A stretch of 56,775 bases of DNA, from contig QYQN01000002.1 of assembly GCA_007280895.1 (NCBI GenBank), forward strand, positions 1-56,775, given 5' to 3'. Both the position numbers and the translations under genes were made by a program. Numbering within the stretch: the first letter of the stretch is position 1; every line of letters begins with the position of its first letter. Below the pieces are notes generated by a model that did no database searches, was not told where the DNA came from, and saw nothing but the letters and a program-made list of their open reading frames with translations. Shown here in pieces: positions 28,086 through 37,079 of the stretch. The DNA is from Methylococcaceae bacterium (lineage in GTDB: Bacteria; Pseudomonadota; Gammaproteobacteria; Methylococcales; Methylomonadaceae).

Positions 28086-29534
28086 TTACTCAGTGCTACG
28101 CTTATTTTTAATAGCTTGATAAGCTTCTAAGGCATGCAATCTGGACAAGGGTAAGTCTACCAATGGGTAAGGATACGTTTGCCCTAGCGTAATGCCAGCG
28201 TGGCTAAGTATGGATAACGGTGCTTCCCAAGGACGGTGAATAAACGCGTTGGGCAGGTGTTTAAGCTCTGGGCAGTAATGACGCACATAAGTGCCGTGGG
28301 GATCAAATTTTTCTCCTTGTAAGACAGGGTTAAAAATCCTGAAATAAGGTGCTGCATCTGCACCGGAACCTGCAACCCATTGCCAGCTTGCACTATTTGC
28401 AGCTAAATCGGCATCCACTAAACAATCCCAAAACCACGCCGCACCCTGTTGCCAATGAATGCGCAGGTTTTTAACTAAATATGAGCCAACCAGCATGCGC
28501 ACACGATTATGCATAAAACCAGTGTGCCAAAGTTCACGCATGCCTGCATCAATAATAGGTACGCCCGTTTGTCCCCGTTGCCAAGCACGTAATTTTTCAT
28601 CTGCTGGCTGCCAAGGAAAGTTATTAAATTTCTCGTTAAAATTTTTGCTGGGTAAGTCTGGGAAATGATACAGCTGGTAATGACTAAATTCTCGCCAGCC
28701 TAATTCGCTTAAAAAACAGTCGTTAGCGTTATGTTCTGAACAGCTTGACGCGTGAGTTAACACGGTATGCCATAGCTGATGAATGGATAATTCTCCAAAA
28801 TGTAAATATGGGCTTAACGAAGATGTACCATTAAGGCTGGGAATATTGCGTGCGTCTGGATACTGTTGAAGCCCCTTGGCTAAAAAAGCGGCAAGCTGCT
28901 GTTGAGCGGCCTGTTCACCTGGCTTCCAGTGCTGGGCTATCGTGTGATACCACTTAATTTTAGGTAGCAAACCCAGACTGTCAATGCCTTGATTTAACTC
29001 AGCTATAGCTTGATACGCAGGGTTTATTGGTGCGTCAAGGGGTAAGCGTGGCGCGGGGGCAGTTAAGCAGCCTTTGCGATAGAACGGCGTGAAGACTTTG
29101 TATGCTGTTCCCGCTTTAGTCAAAATCTGCCAGGGTTCCCACAGTAAACTGCCGTTAAAACTGTGTACCGTGAAGCCTGCTTGTTTAAGGTAGGCTTTAA
29201 TGTGTTTATCGCGGTGTATTTGCCAAGGTTCGTAGCTACGATTCCACACCACTTGTGTTGCACCCGTGTGGGCAAGTAAAGCCAGTAACTGAGGCAATGG
29301 ATCGCCACTGACCACAGTTAAGGTATGCTTAAGTGCCTTGTTAAGTGCCAGTAAAGAATGCTGAAGCCACCATTGACTTGCCGCACCTAACGCAGCGTCC
29401 ATAGCATGCGAGCAGTCGTGAATATACACAGGAAATACCGCCCCACTTAAACAGGCGGTAACTAACGCAGGGTTATCATAAGTGCGTAAATCTTGTCTAA
29501 ACCACATTAGGGTTTTATGTGTTGATAAGGTCAT
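28086..29534 (-). CDS. phrB: Deoxyribodipyrimidine photolyase
   Basis: 482 aa class I CPD photolyase, repairing UV pyrimidine dimers with FAD and blue light. The N-terminal antenna-chromophore domain starts LMWFRQDLRTYDNPAL. The FAD domain has SLSPYLHFGELSIHQLW, then TGVPIIDAGMRELWHTGFMHNRVRM and WFWDCLVDADLAANSASWQWVAGSG, including the Trp used for electron transfer and the Asn near the FAD N5. Length and motifs are normal. It stands alone, convergent with sbcC and divergent from rph. Confidence 0.96.
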   Translation of the reverse strand: MTLSTHKTLMWFRQDLRTYDNPALVTACLSGAVFPVYIHDCSHAMDAALGAASQWWLQHSLLALNKALKHTLTVVSGDPLPQLLALLAHTGATQVVWNRSYEPWQIHRDKHIKAYLKQAGFTVHSFNGSLLWEPWQILTKAGTAYKVFTPFYRKGCLTAPAPRLPLDAPINPAYQAIAELNQGIDSLGLLPKIKWYHTIAQHWKPGEQAAQQQLAAFLAKGLQQYPDARNIPSLNGTSSLSPYLHFGELSIHQLWHTVLTHASSCSEHNANDCFLSELGWREFSHYQLYHFPDLPSKNFNEKFNNFPWQPADEKLRAWQRGQTGVPIIDAGMRELWHTGFMHNRVRMLVGSYLVKNLRIHWQQGAAWFWDCLVDADLAANSASWQWVAGSGADAAPYFRIFNPVLQGEKFDPHGTYVRHYCPELKHLPNAFIHRPWEAPLSILSHAGITLGQTYPYPLVDLPLSRLHALEAYQAIKNKRSTE

Positions 29535-29747
29535 TGGTTGCTTTAAAAAAGTTGCTGTAAGCAGAAGTAATCAGGTGTCAGCCTTGATAACCAAGGGCTA
29601 ACGCTATTGGGTTCCGTGGTGACGGTGAGGCTTATAATGAGCATGGTAGGTGCTTTAAATCAGACCACGCCACCATTCGGCATTGCGCTTAACTTAAGGG
29701 CTGTGACGCCGTGCATAGGCATAATGCAGCATACAAACATACATACG

Positions 29748-29775
29748 CTGAAATTATAGGTATTTCGGGTATACT
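29748..29775 (+). promoter_or_regulatory. Candidate sigma-70 promoter for rph-rdgB
   Basis: -35 CTGAAA (4/6), a 16-bp spacer and -10 TATACT (5/6), followed by an AT-rich 5' leader of about 20 nt before the rph ATG. The remaining 210 bp of this phrB-rph spacer contain no gene I can support. Confidence 0.45.
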
Positions 29776-29802
29776 TTATCGATTTATTTTTGGAATTAAA
29801 TC

Positions 29803-30525
29803 ATGAGACCTAGCGGACGTAAGCCAGACCAATTAAGAGATATTACTTTTACCTGCGGGTATACCAAACATGCCGAGGGTTCTGTGCTGGTTGAATTTGG
29901 TGATACACGTGTGTTGTGTAATGCCAGTGTTGATAGACACGTTCCACGTTTTTTAAAGGGCAAAGGTGAGGGTTGGATAACAGCTGAATACGGTATGTTG
30001 CCACGTTCTACGCACAGTCGTATGGGAAGAGAAGCCAGTTTTGGTAAACAAGGTGGAAGAACCATGGAGATTCAACGTTTAATTGGTCGGTCGTTGCGTG
30101 CAGCGGTGGATTTAAAAGCCTTAGGCGAACATACCATCACGATTGATTGCGATGTCTTACAAGCCGATGGGGGAACACGCACCGCGTCCGTTACAGGGGG
30201 CTTTGTTGCCTTAGCCTTAGCGGTTAAAACCATGCAGCAACGTAAATTGATTAAGGCAAGTCCTTTGCACGGCCAAGTCGGCTCAGTGTCTGTGGGCATT
30301 TATAATGGCGTGCCTGTATTGGATTTAGATTATGCAGAAGACAGTCAAGCCGAAACGGATATGAACGTGGTCATGAACGAGGCTGGCGCGTTTATTGAGG
30401 TGCAAGGCACGGCTGAAGGTCATGCCTTTAGAAAAGAAGAGCTTGATGCAATGCTGCTGCTTGCCGGTCAAGGTATTCAACTATTATTAGCAAAACAACG
30501 GCTTGCCTTAGGGATGGCAGAATAA
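29803..30525 (+). CDS. rph: Ribonuclease PH
   Basis: 240 aa phosphorolytic 3'-5' exoribonuclease that trims tRNA and other 3' ends. The N-terminus [22 protein letters not shown] is diagnostic. Further blocks are [20 protein letters not shown], the phosphate-binding [19 protein letters not shown], and the metal-site [15 protein letters not shown]. The stop overlaps the rdgB start (TAATG), so the two are coupled. Confidence 0.98.
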   Translation: MRPSGRKPDQLRDITFTCGYTKHAEGSVLVEFGDTRVLCNASVDRHVPRFLKGKGEGWITAEYGMLPRSTHSRMGREASFGKQGGRTMEIQRLIGRSLRAAVDLKALGEHTITIDCDVLQADGGTRTASVTGGFVALALAVKTMQQRKLIKASPLHGQVGSVSVGIYNGVPVLDLDYAEDSQAETDMNVVMNEAGAFIEVQGTAEGHAFRKEELDAMLLLAGQGIQLLLAKQRLALGMAE

Positions 30526-31145
30526 TGACAGACTCAGCGCAGATAGTGTTGGCCAGTAATAATCAAGGAAAAATCAAAGAAATCCAGGCGTTGCTGACAG
30601 GTGTTCAGGTGTTAACGCAGTCTGTTTTTGGTATCGACGCGTGTCCTGAGCCTGCCTGTACTTTTGTGGAAAATGCCTTATTAAAAGCCCGACATGCGGC
30701 ATTGCATGCGCAGTTACCTGCCATTGCTGATGATTCTGGCATCATGGTGGATGCCTTAAAGGGTGCGCCTGGCGTAAGGTCGGCGCGTTTTAGAAGTGCT
30801 GTGGCGACAGATGCTGAAAATATACAGCATTTATTAACTGTGTTGCAGGCCGTGCCAGCGTCTCAGCGCAGGGCACGTTTTATCTGTGTGATGGTGTATG
30901 TAGAGCATGCAGAAGATCCCTGTCCACTCATTGCGCAAGGCGTGTGGGAAGGAAGCATTACTACGCAGGCGCATGGCGTACAGGGCTTTGGCTATGATCC
31001 AGTCTTTTGGGTGCCAGCTCTGCACTGTACAGCGGCAGAATTAGCGCCAGAAATTAAAAATACGTTTAGTCATCGTGCGCAAGCAGTGCAAAATTTAGTA
31101 GCATTAATGAGGGCAAAGTCTGCATACCTGACTGGCATCGTTTGA
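30525..31145 (+). CDS. rdgB: XTP/dITP diphosphatase (RdgB/HAM1)
   Basis: 206 aa. It hydrolyses non-canonical purine nucleoside triphosphates (dITP, XTP) to the monophosphates and keeps them out of DNA. Signature blocks: VLASNNQGKIKEIQALL, ADDSGIMVDALKGAPGVRSAR and VQGFGYDPVFWVP. It is translationally coupled to rph, as in many proteobacteria. The 349-bp spacer after it holds no ORF of note but contains the hairpin cluster described separately. Confidence 0.97.
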   Translation: MTDSAQIVLASNNQGKIKEIQALLTGVQVLTQSVFGIDACPEPACTFVENALLKARHAALHAQLPAIADDSGIMVDALKGAPGVRSARFRSAVATDAENIQHLLTVLQAVPASQRRARFICVMVYVEHAEDPCPLIAQGVWEGSITTQAHGVQGFGYDPVFWVPALHCTAAELAPEIKNTFSHRAQAVQNLVALMRAKSAYLTGIV

Positions 31146-31362
31146 GCGAGTGGTTCTTGCCACACATAGTTATTTGTTACTCGGTCGTTGTTCTTGATGT
31201 GTGACTAAATATTGTCATTCCATTTTATCAAATTGAAATCCACCTGACCCGCTAGGGCAAGCTTAAATCTACGTATTCCATTTATGAAAGTTTTGCCAGA
31301 AGGGTGTCTTGGTAATCAAAAATCATGTTTATAAAAATTAAGCAATTAAATTCCTAGACAGG

Positions 31363-31429
31363 GGACAGTCACACGATTTTATCGTGCTTAGCTGATACTG
31401 CCCACAGTTAAGCTGTGGGACGTGTGTCC
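31363..31429 (+). other. Hairpin cluster in the rdgB / acetyltransferase spacer
   Basis: Two perfect hairpins lie close together: CACGAT-TTT-ATCGTG (31372-31386) and CCCACAG-TTAAG-CTGTGGG (31401-31419). An outer pairing of GGAC plus ACACG (31363-31375, with an AGTC bulge) to CGTGTGTCC (31421-31429) would enclose the second hairpin and exclude the first. No T run follows, so they are not ordinary terminators. Position fits a 5' leader of the gene starting at 31495 or a non-coding RNA. The rest of the 349-bp spacer is AT-rich with a CATTATTATTATTACATT run. Confidence 0.4.
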
Positions 31430-31494
31430 AGCGCTTATGCACAAGCCTAGTTAACGTCATCATTATTATTATTACATTATTTTATGGAGTATTT

Positions 31495-34176
31495 ATGGGC
31501 CCTCATTATCTAAAGCATTTTTTTACCCCGCAGTCAGTCGCCATTGTGGGTGCTTCTGAACGACCTGATAGCGTGGGTTATCGGTTGTTTATTAATATGC
31601 AGGAAGCCGGATTTAAGGGTGAATTATATCCAGTCAATCATAAACATGAGGTGTTATTAGGCGTAAAAGCCTATCCAGAACTCAAGGCAATTCAAGGTGA
31701 TATTGATCTTGTCGTGGTGGCTACACCTGCACCTTCAGTGCCAAGCGTAATGCGTCAATGCGGCGAAAAAGGTGTGAAATCGGTGATTATTATTACCGCA
31801 GGTTTTGGTGAATTAGGTGAGGAAGGAATACGTCTTCAGCAAGAAGTGTTAGGCATTGCGCAGCGTTTTGGCATACGTTTAATTGGGCCAAATTGTTTGG
31901 GAGTGGTGCGTCCCAGTGGCTATTTAAATGCTACGTTTGGTGATGGCGTGGTTAAAGACGGTAATTTAGCGTTGCTATCACAGTCAGGTGCGGTGTGTAC
32001 GGCGATTTTAGATTGGGCAAAATGTCAGGATATTGGCTTTTCAACTGTCGTGTCCATGGGCGGTGCGGCAGATATTGATTTTGGTGAGGTGCTGGATTTT
32101 TTGGCGACGGATACAAAAACAACCGGGATTTTAATGTATGTTGAAGGGATTCGTGACGCGCGTCGGTTTTTAAGTGGATTAAAAGCGGCGGCCCGTTTAA
32201 AACCAGTTATTTTAATTAAATCAGGGCGTCATGAGGCTGGCTGTAAAGCGGCGATGTCGCACACTGGGGCTATGGTTGGGGGTGATAGCGTCTTTGATGC
32301 CGCCATTGCTCGTGCAGGTGTGGTGCGTGTGTACAGTATTGCCGAATTATTTTCTGCGGCGCGAGTCTTGGCTAATAACTACACTGTTAATGGTGATCGT
32401 TTGGCAATCATTACTAATGCAGGCGGGCCAGGTGTGATGAGTACGGATCGTGCTGAAGATGTAGGTGTCAGTATGGCAAGTTTAAGCCAAAGCAGTATTG
32501 ATGCGTTAAATAGCAGCTTGCCGGTGCATTGGTCTCATGCAAATCCCATTGATATTTTGGGCGACGCAAGTTCTGATCGGTATCAAAACGCCTTGGCGGT
32601 TTGTTTGGCAGATGAGCAGATTGATGGTGTGTTGGTTATTTTAACGCCACAAGCCATGACTGAGCCTACGCACGTTGCGCAATGTATTATCGATGCCGCC
32701 AAACTTAGCACTAAACCTGTGTTAGCCTCGTGGACAGGCGGTGCAAAAGTTCAACAAGGCAGGGAGTTATTTGCCAATAGCAATGTGGCACATTTTTCTA
32801 CTCCAGAAACGGCCGTTGATGCCTTTTCATTTTTAACGCATTTCACCCAAAATCAACGCTTATTAAAACAAATACCTTCGATCAGAGCAGAATCTACGTT
32901 GCCTGATGTGCAGGGCGCGCGGTTGATTATTGAACGTGTTTTGGCGGAAGGTCGTCAGGTATTAACGGCACAAGAAGCTAAAGCGATTTTATCGGCGTTT
33001 CATATTCCCGTTACTCAAACCATTAAAGTGACCAGTGCCAAAGATGCCATGATTGCTGCGCAAACCATGGGGTTTCCTGTGGTATTAAAAGTAAATATGC
33101 CTGAGTTTAGTCATAAATCTGATATTGGCGGTGTAAAATTAAATATCGCAAGTGTGCATGAAATTTCTATGTGTTTTTTAGAAATGGAAGCTGAGATTAA
33201 GCAAAAATACCCTGAAACTGAGGTGGTGGGGATGACTGTAGAGCCTATGTTTAAATCCAGCAGCGGTCGTGAATTAATGGTGGGAGTTGTGCGCGATCCA
33301 GTATTTGGCCCAGCAATAAGTGTAGGTTTGGGTGGGACAATGGTGGAAATCTTAAATGACAGTGCCGTAGCGCTACCACCGTTAAATGTGTATATGGTTG
33401 AGCAAATGATTGCACGCACCAAAGCAGCCAAATATTTACAGGTCTTTCGTCAATTACCTGCGGCCAATATGGCCGCCCTGATTGAGGTGTTACTTAATAT
33501 ATCCAGCATGGTTAGCGAGTTACCAGAAATTATTGAGTTAGATATTAATCCGTTAATTGTTGATGCACACGGCGCTATTGCTGTTGATGCGCGTATTAAA
33601 GCAGAGACTGTGCATCAATTAAGTCCGTATGCACACTTGGCAATTCATCCTTATCCACATGAATTGATTGACTATCAGCAATTAAAAAATGGCGTAAATA
33701 TTACCGTTCGCCCGATTCGCCCTGAGGATGCAATGCTTGAGCAGAACTTTATGCATCGCTTATCTGATAAAACTAAATATTTTCGTTTTATGAAGGATTT
33801 GCATGAATTAACCCCTGAGATGATCGTCCGTTTTACACAAATTGATTATGATCGTGAAATGGCCTTTGTGGCGATAACTGAAGATGCCAATATGCCCGCA
33901 GAATTAGGTGTGGGTCGGTATATGAAAAATCCTGATGGGTATTCAGCAGATTTTGCCTTAGTCGTTGCTGATGATTGTCAGGGCTTAGGTGTGGGCGCAA
34001 AACTTATGAAAATTTTAATGCAAACGGCTAAAAATCAAGGCATTACTTTTTTTGAAGCAGAAATATTAAGTGCTAATGTTGCAATGTTGAGCTTAATGAA
34101 AAAATTAGGTTTTAGTATTGAAGTGGTTGCTGAGCATACTGATATCGTCAGGGCGTTAAAAGATTTACGGCAATAA
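31495..34176 (+). CDS. Pat-type protein lysine acetyltransferase (NDP-forming acyl-CoA synthetase-like plus GNAT)
   Basis: 893 aa, the length of the Pat/YfiQ family, which acetylates and inactivates enzymes such as acetyl-CoA synthetase. Order: CoA-binding Rossmann domain (SVAIVGASERPDSVGYRLF), succinyl-CoA-ligase-like domain with SHTGAMVGGDSVFDAA near residue 255, ATP-grasp domain (PVVLKVNMPEFSHKSDIGGVK) and a C-terminal GNAT domain from about residue 738 (VRPIRPEDAMLEQNF, then DDCQGLGVGAKLMKILM as the acetyl-CoA loop). GGAG precedes the ATG at good spacing. The gene is monocistronic. Which proteins it modifies is not visible. Confidence 0.9.
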   Translation: MGPHYLKHFFTPQSVAIVGASERPDSVGYRLFINMQEAGFKGELYPVNHKHEVLLGVKAYPELKAIQGDIDLVVVATPAPSVPSVMRQCGEKGVKSVIIITAGFGELGEEGIRLQQEVLGIAQRFGIRLIGPNCLGVVRPSGYLNATFGDGVVKDGNLALLSQSGAVCTAILDWAKCQDIGFSTVVSMGGAADIDFGEVLDFLATDTKTTGILMYVEGIRDARRFLSGLKAAARLKPVILIKSGRHEAGCKAAMSHTGAMVGGDSVFDAAIARAGVVRVYSIAELFSAARVLANNYTVNGDRLAIITNAGGPGVMSTDRAEDVGVSMASLSQSSIDALNSSLPVHWSHANPIDILGDASSDRYQNALAVCLADEQIDGVLVILTPQAMTEPTHVAQCIIDAAKLSTKPVLASWTGGAKVQQGRELFANSNVAHFSTPETAVDAFSFLTHFTQNQRLLKQIPSIRAESTLPDVQGARLIIERVLAEGRQVLTAQEAKAILSAFHIPVTQTIKVTSAKDAMIAAQTMGFPVVLKVNMPEFSHKSDIGGVKLNIASVHEISMCFLEMEAEIKQKYPETEVVGMTVEPMFKSSSGRELMVGVVRDPVFGPAISVGLGGTMVEILNDSAVALPPLNVYMVEQMIARTKAAKYLQVFRQLPAANMAALIEVLLNISSMVSELPEIIELDINPLIVDAHGAIAVDARIKAETVHQLSPYAHLAIHPYPHELIDYQQLKNGVNITVRPIRPEDAMLEQNFMHRLSDKTKYFRFMKDLHELTPEMIVRFTQIDYDREMAFVAITEDANMPAELGVGRYMKNPDGYSADFALVVADDCQGLGVGAKLMKILMQTAKNQGITFFEAEILSANVAMLSLMKKLGFSIEVVAEHTDIVRALKDLRQ

Positions 34177-34336
34177 CACGTTTAGTCTGTGCTATCAATA
34201 CCAACAAGCGTTTAACTAAAAGGACTAACGCTGTAGGTGGGCTTTAGAAAATTAATCAAAGTTTAGCTGTGTTTGTCGATACATTACACTGGCAAATTAT
34301 TCGTGCATGTCATTAAACATAGAGGAGTAATAAGCT

Positions 34337-34399
34337 ATGTTTAGTGATATGCCGTTGCCACATGTGAAGAGCATGTCTTTTCTTTTTTTGGCTGGCTGA
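34337..34399 (+). CDS. Possible 20-aa ORF upstream of dapF
   Basis: GAGGAG with 9-nt spacing precedes ATG 34337 and a 20-codon frame, MFSDMPLPHVKSMSFLFLAG, ending in TGA. The end resembles the start of a lipobox (FLAG, but TGA where Cys would come). In many gammaproteobacteria the small lipoprotein gene lptM lies in this area upstream of lysA-dapF, so a decayed remnant or a leader peptide is possible. A weak ACATG/CATGT hairpin followed by a T-rich stretch overlaps it. It could equally be chance. Confidence 0.25.
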   Translation: MFSDMPLPHVKSMSFLFLAG

Positions 34400-34468
34400 C
34401 GTGTTTTAGCTTGCTGTGAGCTAAGCACGATTTGCTGCGTGTGTTTATACTATTTTGAAAGTAAAAAA

Positions 34469-35992
34469 ATGATTAATTTCACAAAGATGCAAGGTTTAGG
34501 TAATGATTTTGTTGTGATAGATGCAATAAATCAAGCGGTAGAATTCACACCGGCGTTTATTTGTGGGTTGTCGGATCGCCATTTTGGCATTGGGTTTGAT
34601 CAGCTATTGTTAGTTGAAAAACCACAGTCTGCACAGGCTGATTTTAAATACCGTATTTTTAATGCAGATGGCAGTGAAGTCTCTCAGTGTGGAAATGGTG
34701 CGCGGTGTTTTGCGCGTTTTGTACGTGATAAAAAATTGACTGACAAATCGGTCATAACCGTTGAAACGCGTAGTGGTGTGTTGGTCTTAGCCTTTGCCGA
34801 GAACGAATCAATCACGGTAAATATGGGTATTCCAAAGCATGCACCCGAGCACATTCCTTTGCTTGCCGAGCAAGAGTCTAAATTTTATACAGTTAAATTA
34901 AATGAGGTTGAAAAAGCCTTTGGGGCAGTGTCCATGGGTAATCCTCATGCAGTTCTTCAGGTAAATGATGTGACGACGGCGGCGGTTACTGACTTGGGGT
35001 ATGCGCTTGAGCGTCATTCTATGTTCCCTGAACGCGCTAATATCGGTTTTATGCAAATTATCGATCGCCAACATATTAAGTTGCGCGTCTATGAGCGTGG
35101 CGCGGCTGAAACCTTAGCGTGTGGCAGTGGTGCCTGTGCAGCTGTGGTTATTGGCATTGAGCAGAATGCGTTAGATGCTGAGGTGGTTGTTGAGTTACCT
35201 GGAGGATTGTTGAACATCAGTTGGGCTGGGCGAGGTGAGCCAGTATTCATGAATGGGCCGGCCGTGTCGGTATTTGAAGGTAAAATACCGTTCGCCAATG
35301 AATTGGTTTCACTGGGATTATCTGAACGTGAAGTGACTTTATTTTTACAACAGCATCCAGAATTTTTTAATAATCATCTTGATTTATTGGAAAAAATTAA
35401 TATTCCTCACCCCAGTGGTGCAGCTGTTTCTTTAATTGCCAAGCAATTGGAAGTGTTTAGGAGCCGTCATCATGAAATGGAAAGCCAATTAACCTCACTC
35501 ATTGAAATTGCGAGAGAAAATGATACGTCAATGTTACGTATGCATAAATTAACGTTAGCATTATTAGACGCCTCAACCTTGCGTGAGGTCATAGAAAATC
35601 TCAATATCGTGTTGACGGATTATTTTCATACTGATTTTATGTCGTTACGCATTGTCAAAACTAACCGCGAGTGGTCAACGTCTTCACTCTTTCTTGAGCC
35701 TGATAGCCATGAGTTGCACGCATTTAACAAAGAGTTACTGTTAAATGAGGTTTTTTGTGGTTGCCCAAGTCTAGCTCAAGCACGACTTTTGTTTGGTAGT
35801 AATGCCATGCAGGTACAATCGTGCGCAATTATTCCTATGATATTTACAGAGTTAGAAGGCGTTTTAGCTATCGGCAGTACCGAGGCGGAGCGCTTTCATT
35901 TTAGTATGGGTAATTTATTTTTAACCCAATTGAGTGAGTTAATTGGCACACGACTGATTTCTTTGTTAAGTCAATATGTCGATGAATACTGA
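34469..35992 (+). CDS. dapF: Diaminopimelate epimerase fused to a DUF484 domain
   Basis: 507 aa from ATG 34469. The track's GTG adds ten residues ahead of the standard MINFTKMQGLGNDFVV start. Residues 1 to about 272 are complete DapF, interconverting LL- and meso-DAP for lysine and peptidoglycan. Both catalytic Cys are present, in SQCGNGARC and LACGSGAC. The frame continues without a stop through FEGKIPFANELVSLGL into a full DUF484 domain (LSEREVTLFLQQHPEFFNNH, a coiled coil, then a GAF-like half ending LISLLSQYVDEY). In E. coli dapF and the DUF484 gene are separate and precede xerC, the same order as here. The fusion is seen directly; whether it is native or an assembly error is open. It overlaps xerC by 17 bp. 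Confidence 0.92.
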   Translation: MINFTKMQGLGNDFVVIDAINQAVEFTPAFICGLSDRHFGIGFDQLLLVEKPQSAQADFKYRIFNADGSEVSQCGNGARCFARFVRDKKLTDKSVITVETRSGVLVLAFAENESITVNMGIPKHAPEHIPLLAEQESKFYTVKLNEVEKAFGAVSMGNPHAVLQVNDVTTAAVTDLGYALERHSMFPERANIGFMQIIDRQHIKLRVYERGAAETLACGSGACAAVVIGIEQNALDAEVVVELPGGLLNISWAGRGEPVFMNGPAVSVFEGKIPFANELVSLGLSEREVTLFLQQHPEFFNNHLDLLEKINIPHPSGAAVSLIAKQLEVFRSRHHEMESQLTSLIEIARENDTSMLRMHKLTLALLDASTLREVIENLNIVLTDYFHTDFMSLRIVKTNREWSTSSLFLEPDSHELHAFNKELLLNEVFCGCPSLAQARLLFGSNAMQVQSCAIIPMIFTELEGVLAIGSTEAERFHFSMGNLFLTQLSELIGTRLISLLSQYVDEY

Positions 35993-36890
35993 GTTAGGCT
36001 CAAGTGTTAATAATTTTATCGCTTACCTTACCTATGAAAAACGTGCCTCAGTGCACACTATAAAAAGTTATCAGCGCGATATTGGGCAGCTTCAGCACTA
36101 TTGCGAAGGCATGCAAACGTTGGCGTGGGCAGCGTTAAGCACGGCGCAGTTGCGAATGTACATAGGCCAACGTCATCGCTCAGGTTTAGGGGCAAAAAGT
36201 GTGCAGCGGGAGCTATCAGCAATACGAAGTTTTTATGCGTTTCTGTTAAAAAATAATTGCGTTGAGAGTAACCCTGCAACGGTATTAAGAGCCCCTAAAG
36301 CGCCTAAAAAACTGCCTAAAGTATTAGATGTTGATCAGGTAATGGGGTTATTAGATGCACAGCCTGAGAGTATTCTTGAGCAGCGTGATTTGGCTATGTT
36401 TGAGTTGTTTTATTCATCAGGCATACGGCTTAGTGAATTAACAGGAGTAGATTTGCAGGATATTGACTTTACTGCCCGATTTATTCATATTCGTGCAGGC
36501 AAAGGGGGGAAGTCAAGAATGGTTCCGGTGGGCAGTAAAGCTTTGCAGGCGCTTGCGCAATGGTTGCCGCAGCGCCAGCAAAAGGCAAAGCCACACGAAC
36601 ATGCAGTCTTTATTTCTACGCGAGGCGTGCGAATGTCGCCGCGCAATGTGGAACTACGCTTAACGGCATGGTGTAAAAAACATGGCATAGCAGAAGCCGT
36701 TCATCCGCACATGCTACGGCATTGTTTTGCGAGTCATTTATTAGAATCTAGCGAAGACTTACGCGCCGTTCAAGAATTATTGGGGCATAGTAATATCAGT
36801 ACCACACAAATCTACACGCATTTAGATTTCCAGCATCTTGCTGTAATTTATGATAAAACACACCCACGTGCGAAAAAAAAAGCAGATTAG
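35976..36890 (+). CDS. xerC: Tyrosine recombinase XerC
   Basis: 304 aa. With XerD it resolves chromosome dimers at dif. The N-terminal SAM-like domain (FIAYLTYEKRASVHTIKSY) is followed by the catalytic domain. The catalytic set is complete: Arg in SSGIRLSELTGV, Lys in GKGGKSRMVPV, HxxR in HPHMLRHCFASHLL, His in LLGHSNISTTQ and the nucleophile Tyr in IYTHLD. It starts inside the end of the dapF-DUF484 frame. The dapF-DUF484-xerC linkage supports XerC rather than XerD or an integrase. Confidence 0.95.
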   Translation: MSMNTELGSSVNNFIAYLTYEKRASVHTIKSYQRDIGQLQHYCEGMQTLAWAALSTAQLRMYIGQRHRSGLGAKSVQRELSAIRSFYAFLLKNNCVESNPATVLRAPKAPKKLPKVLDVDQVMGLLDAQPESILEQRDLAMFELFYSSGIRLSELTGVDLQDIDFTARFIHIRAGKGGKSRMVPVGSKALQALAQWLPQRQQKAKPHEHAVFISTRGVRMSPRNVELRLTAWCKKHGIAEAVHPHMLRHCFASHLLESSEDLRAVQELLGHSNISTTQIYTHLDFQHLAVIYDKTHPRAKKKAD

Positions 36891-37079
36891 TCCGTGGTGT
36901 GGTAAGCAAAAAATTAAAAAACCTGATACCATGCCCTGTGTTTAAATAAAAAATACTGTGAATGATTCAGTTCTTTTTTCAACTAATTTGAGTTAGCAAC
37001 GTTGCAGCAGCTACAGGTTTTAATATTAATGACGGTAAAATTTTATTTACCCCTCATCACTTTTTGGAAGGCTATCTAA

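Noticed and set aside
31359-31370. CAGGGGACAGTC motif recalling flanks of IS200/RAYT-type elements
   Set aside because: No transposase or second end is present, and the resemblance is from memory and short.
31456-31481. CATTATTATTATTACATTATTTT run
   Set aside because: A short imperfect trinucleotide stretch in AT-rich DNA; too short to call a satellite or a regulatory site.
33651-33659. Second perfect DnaA box TTATCCACA
   Set aside because: It lies singly inside the acetyltransferase gene; not evidence for an origin even though mnmG-parAB is in the window.
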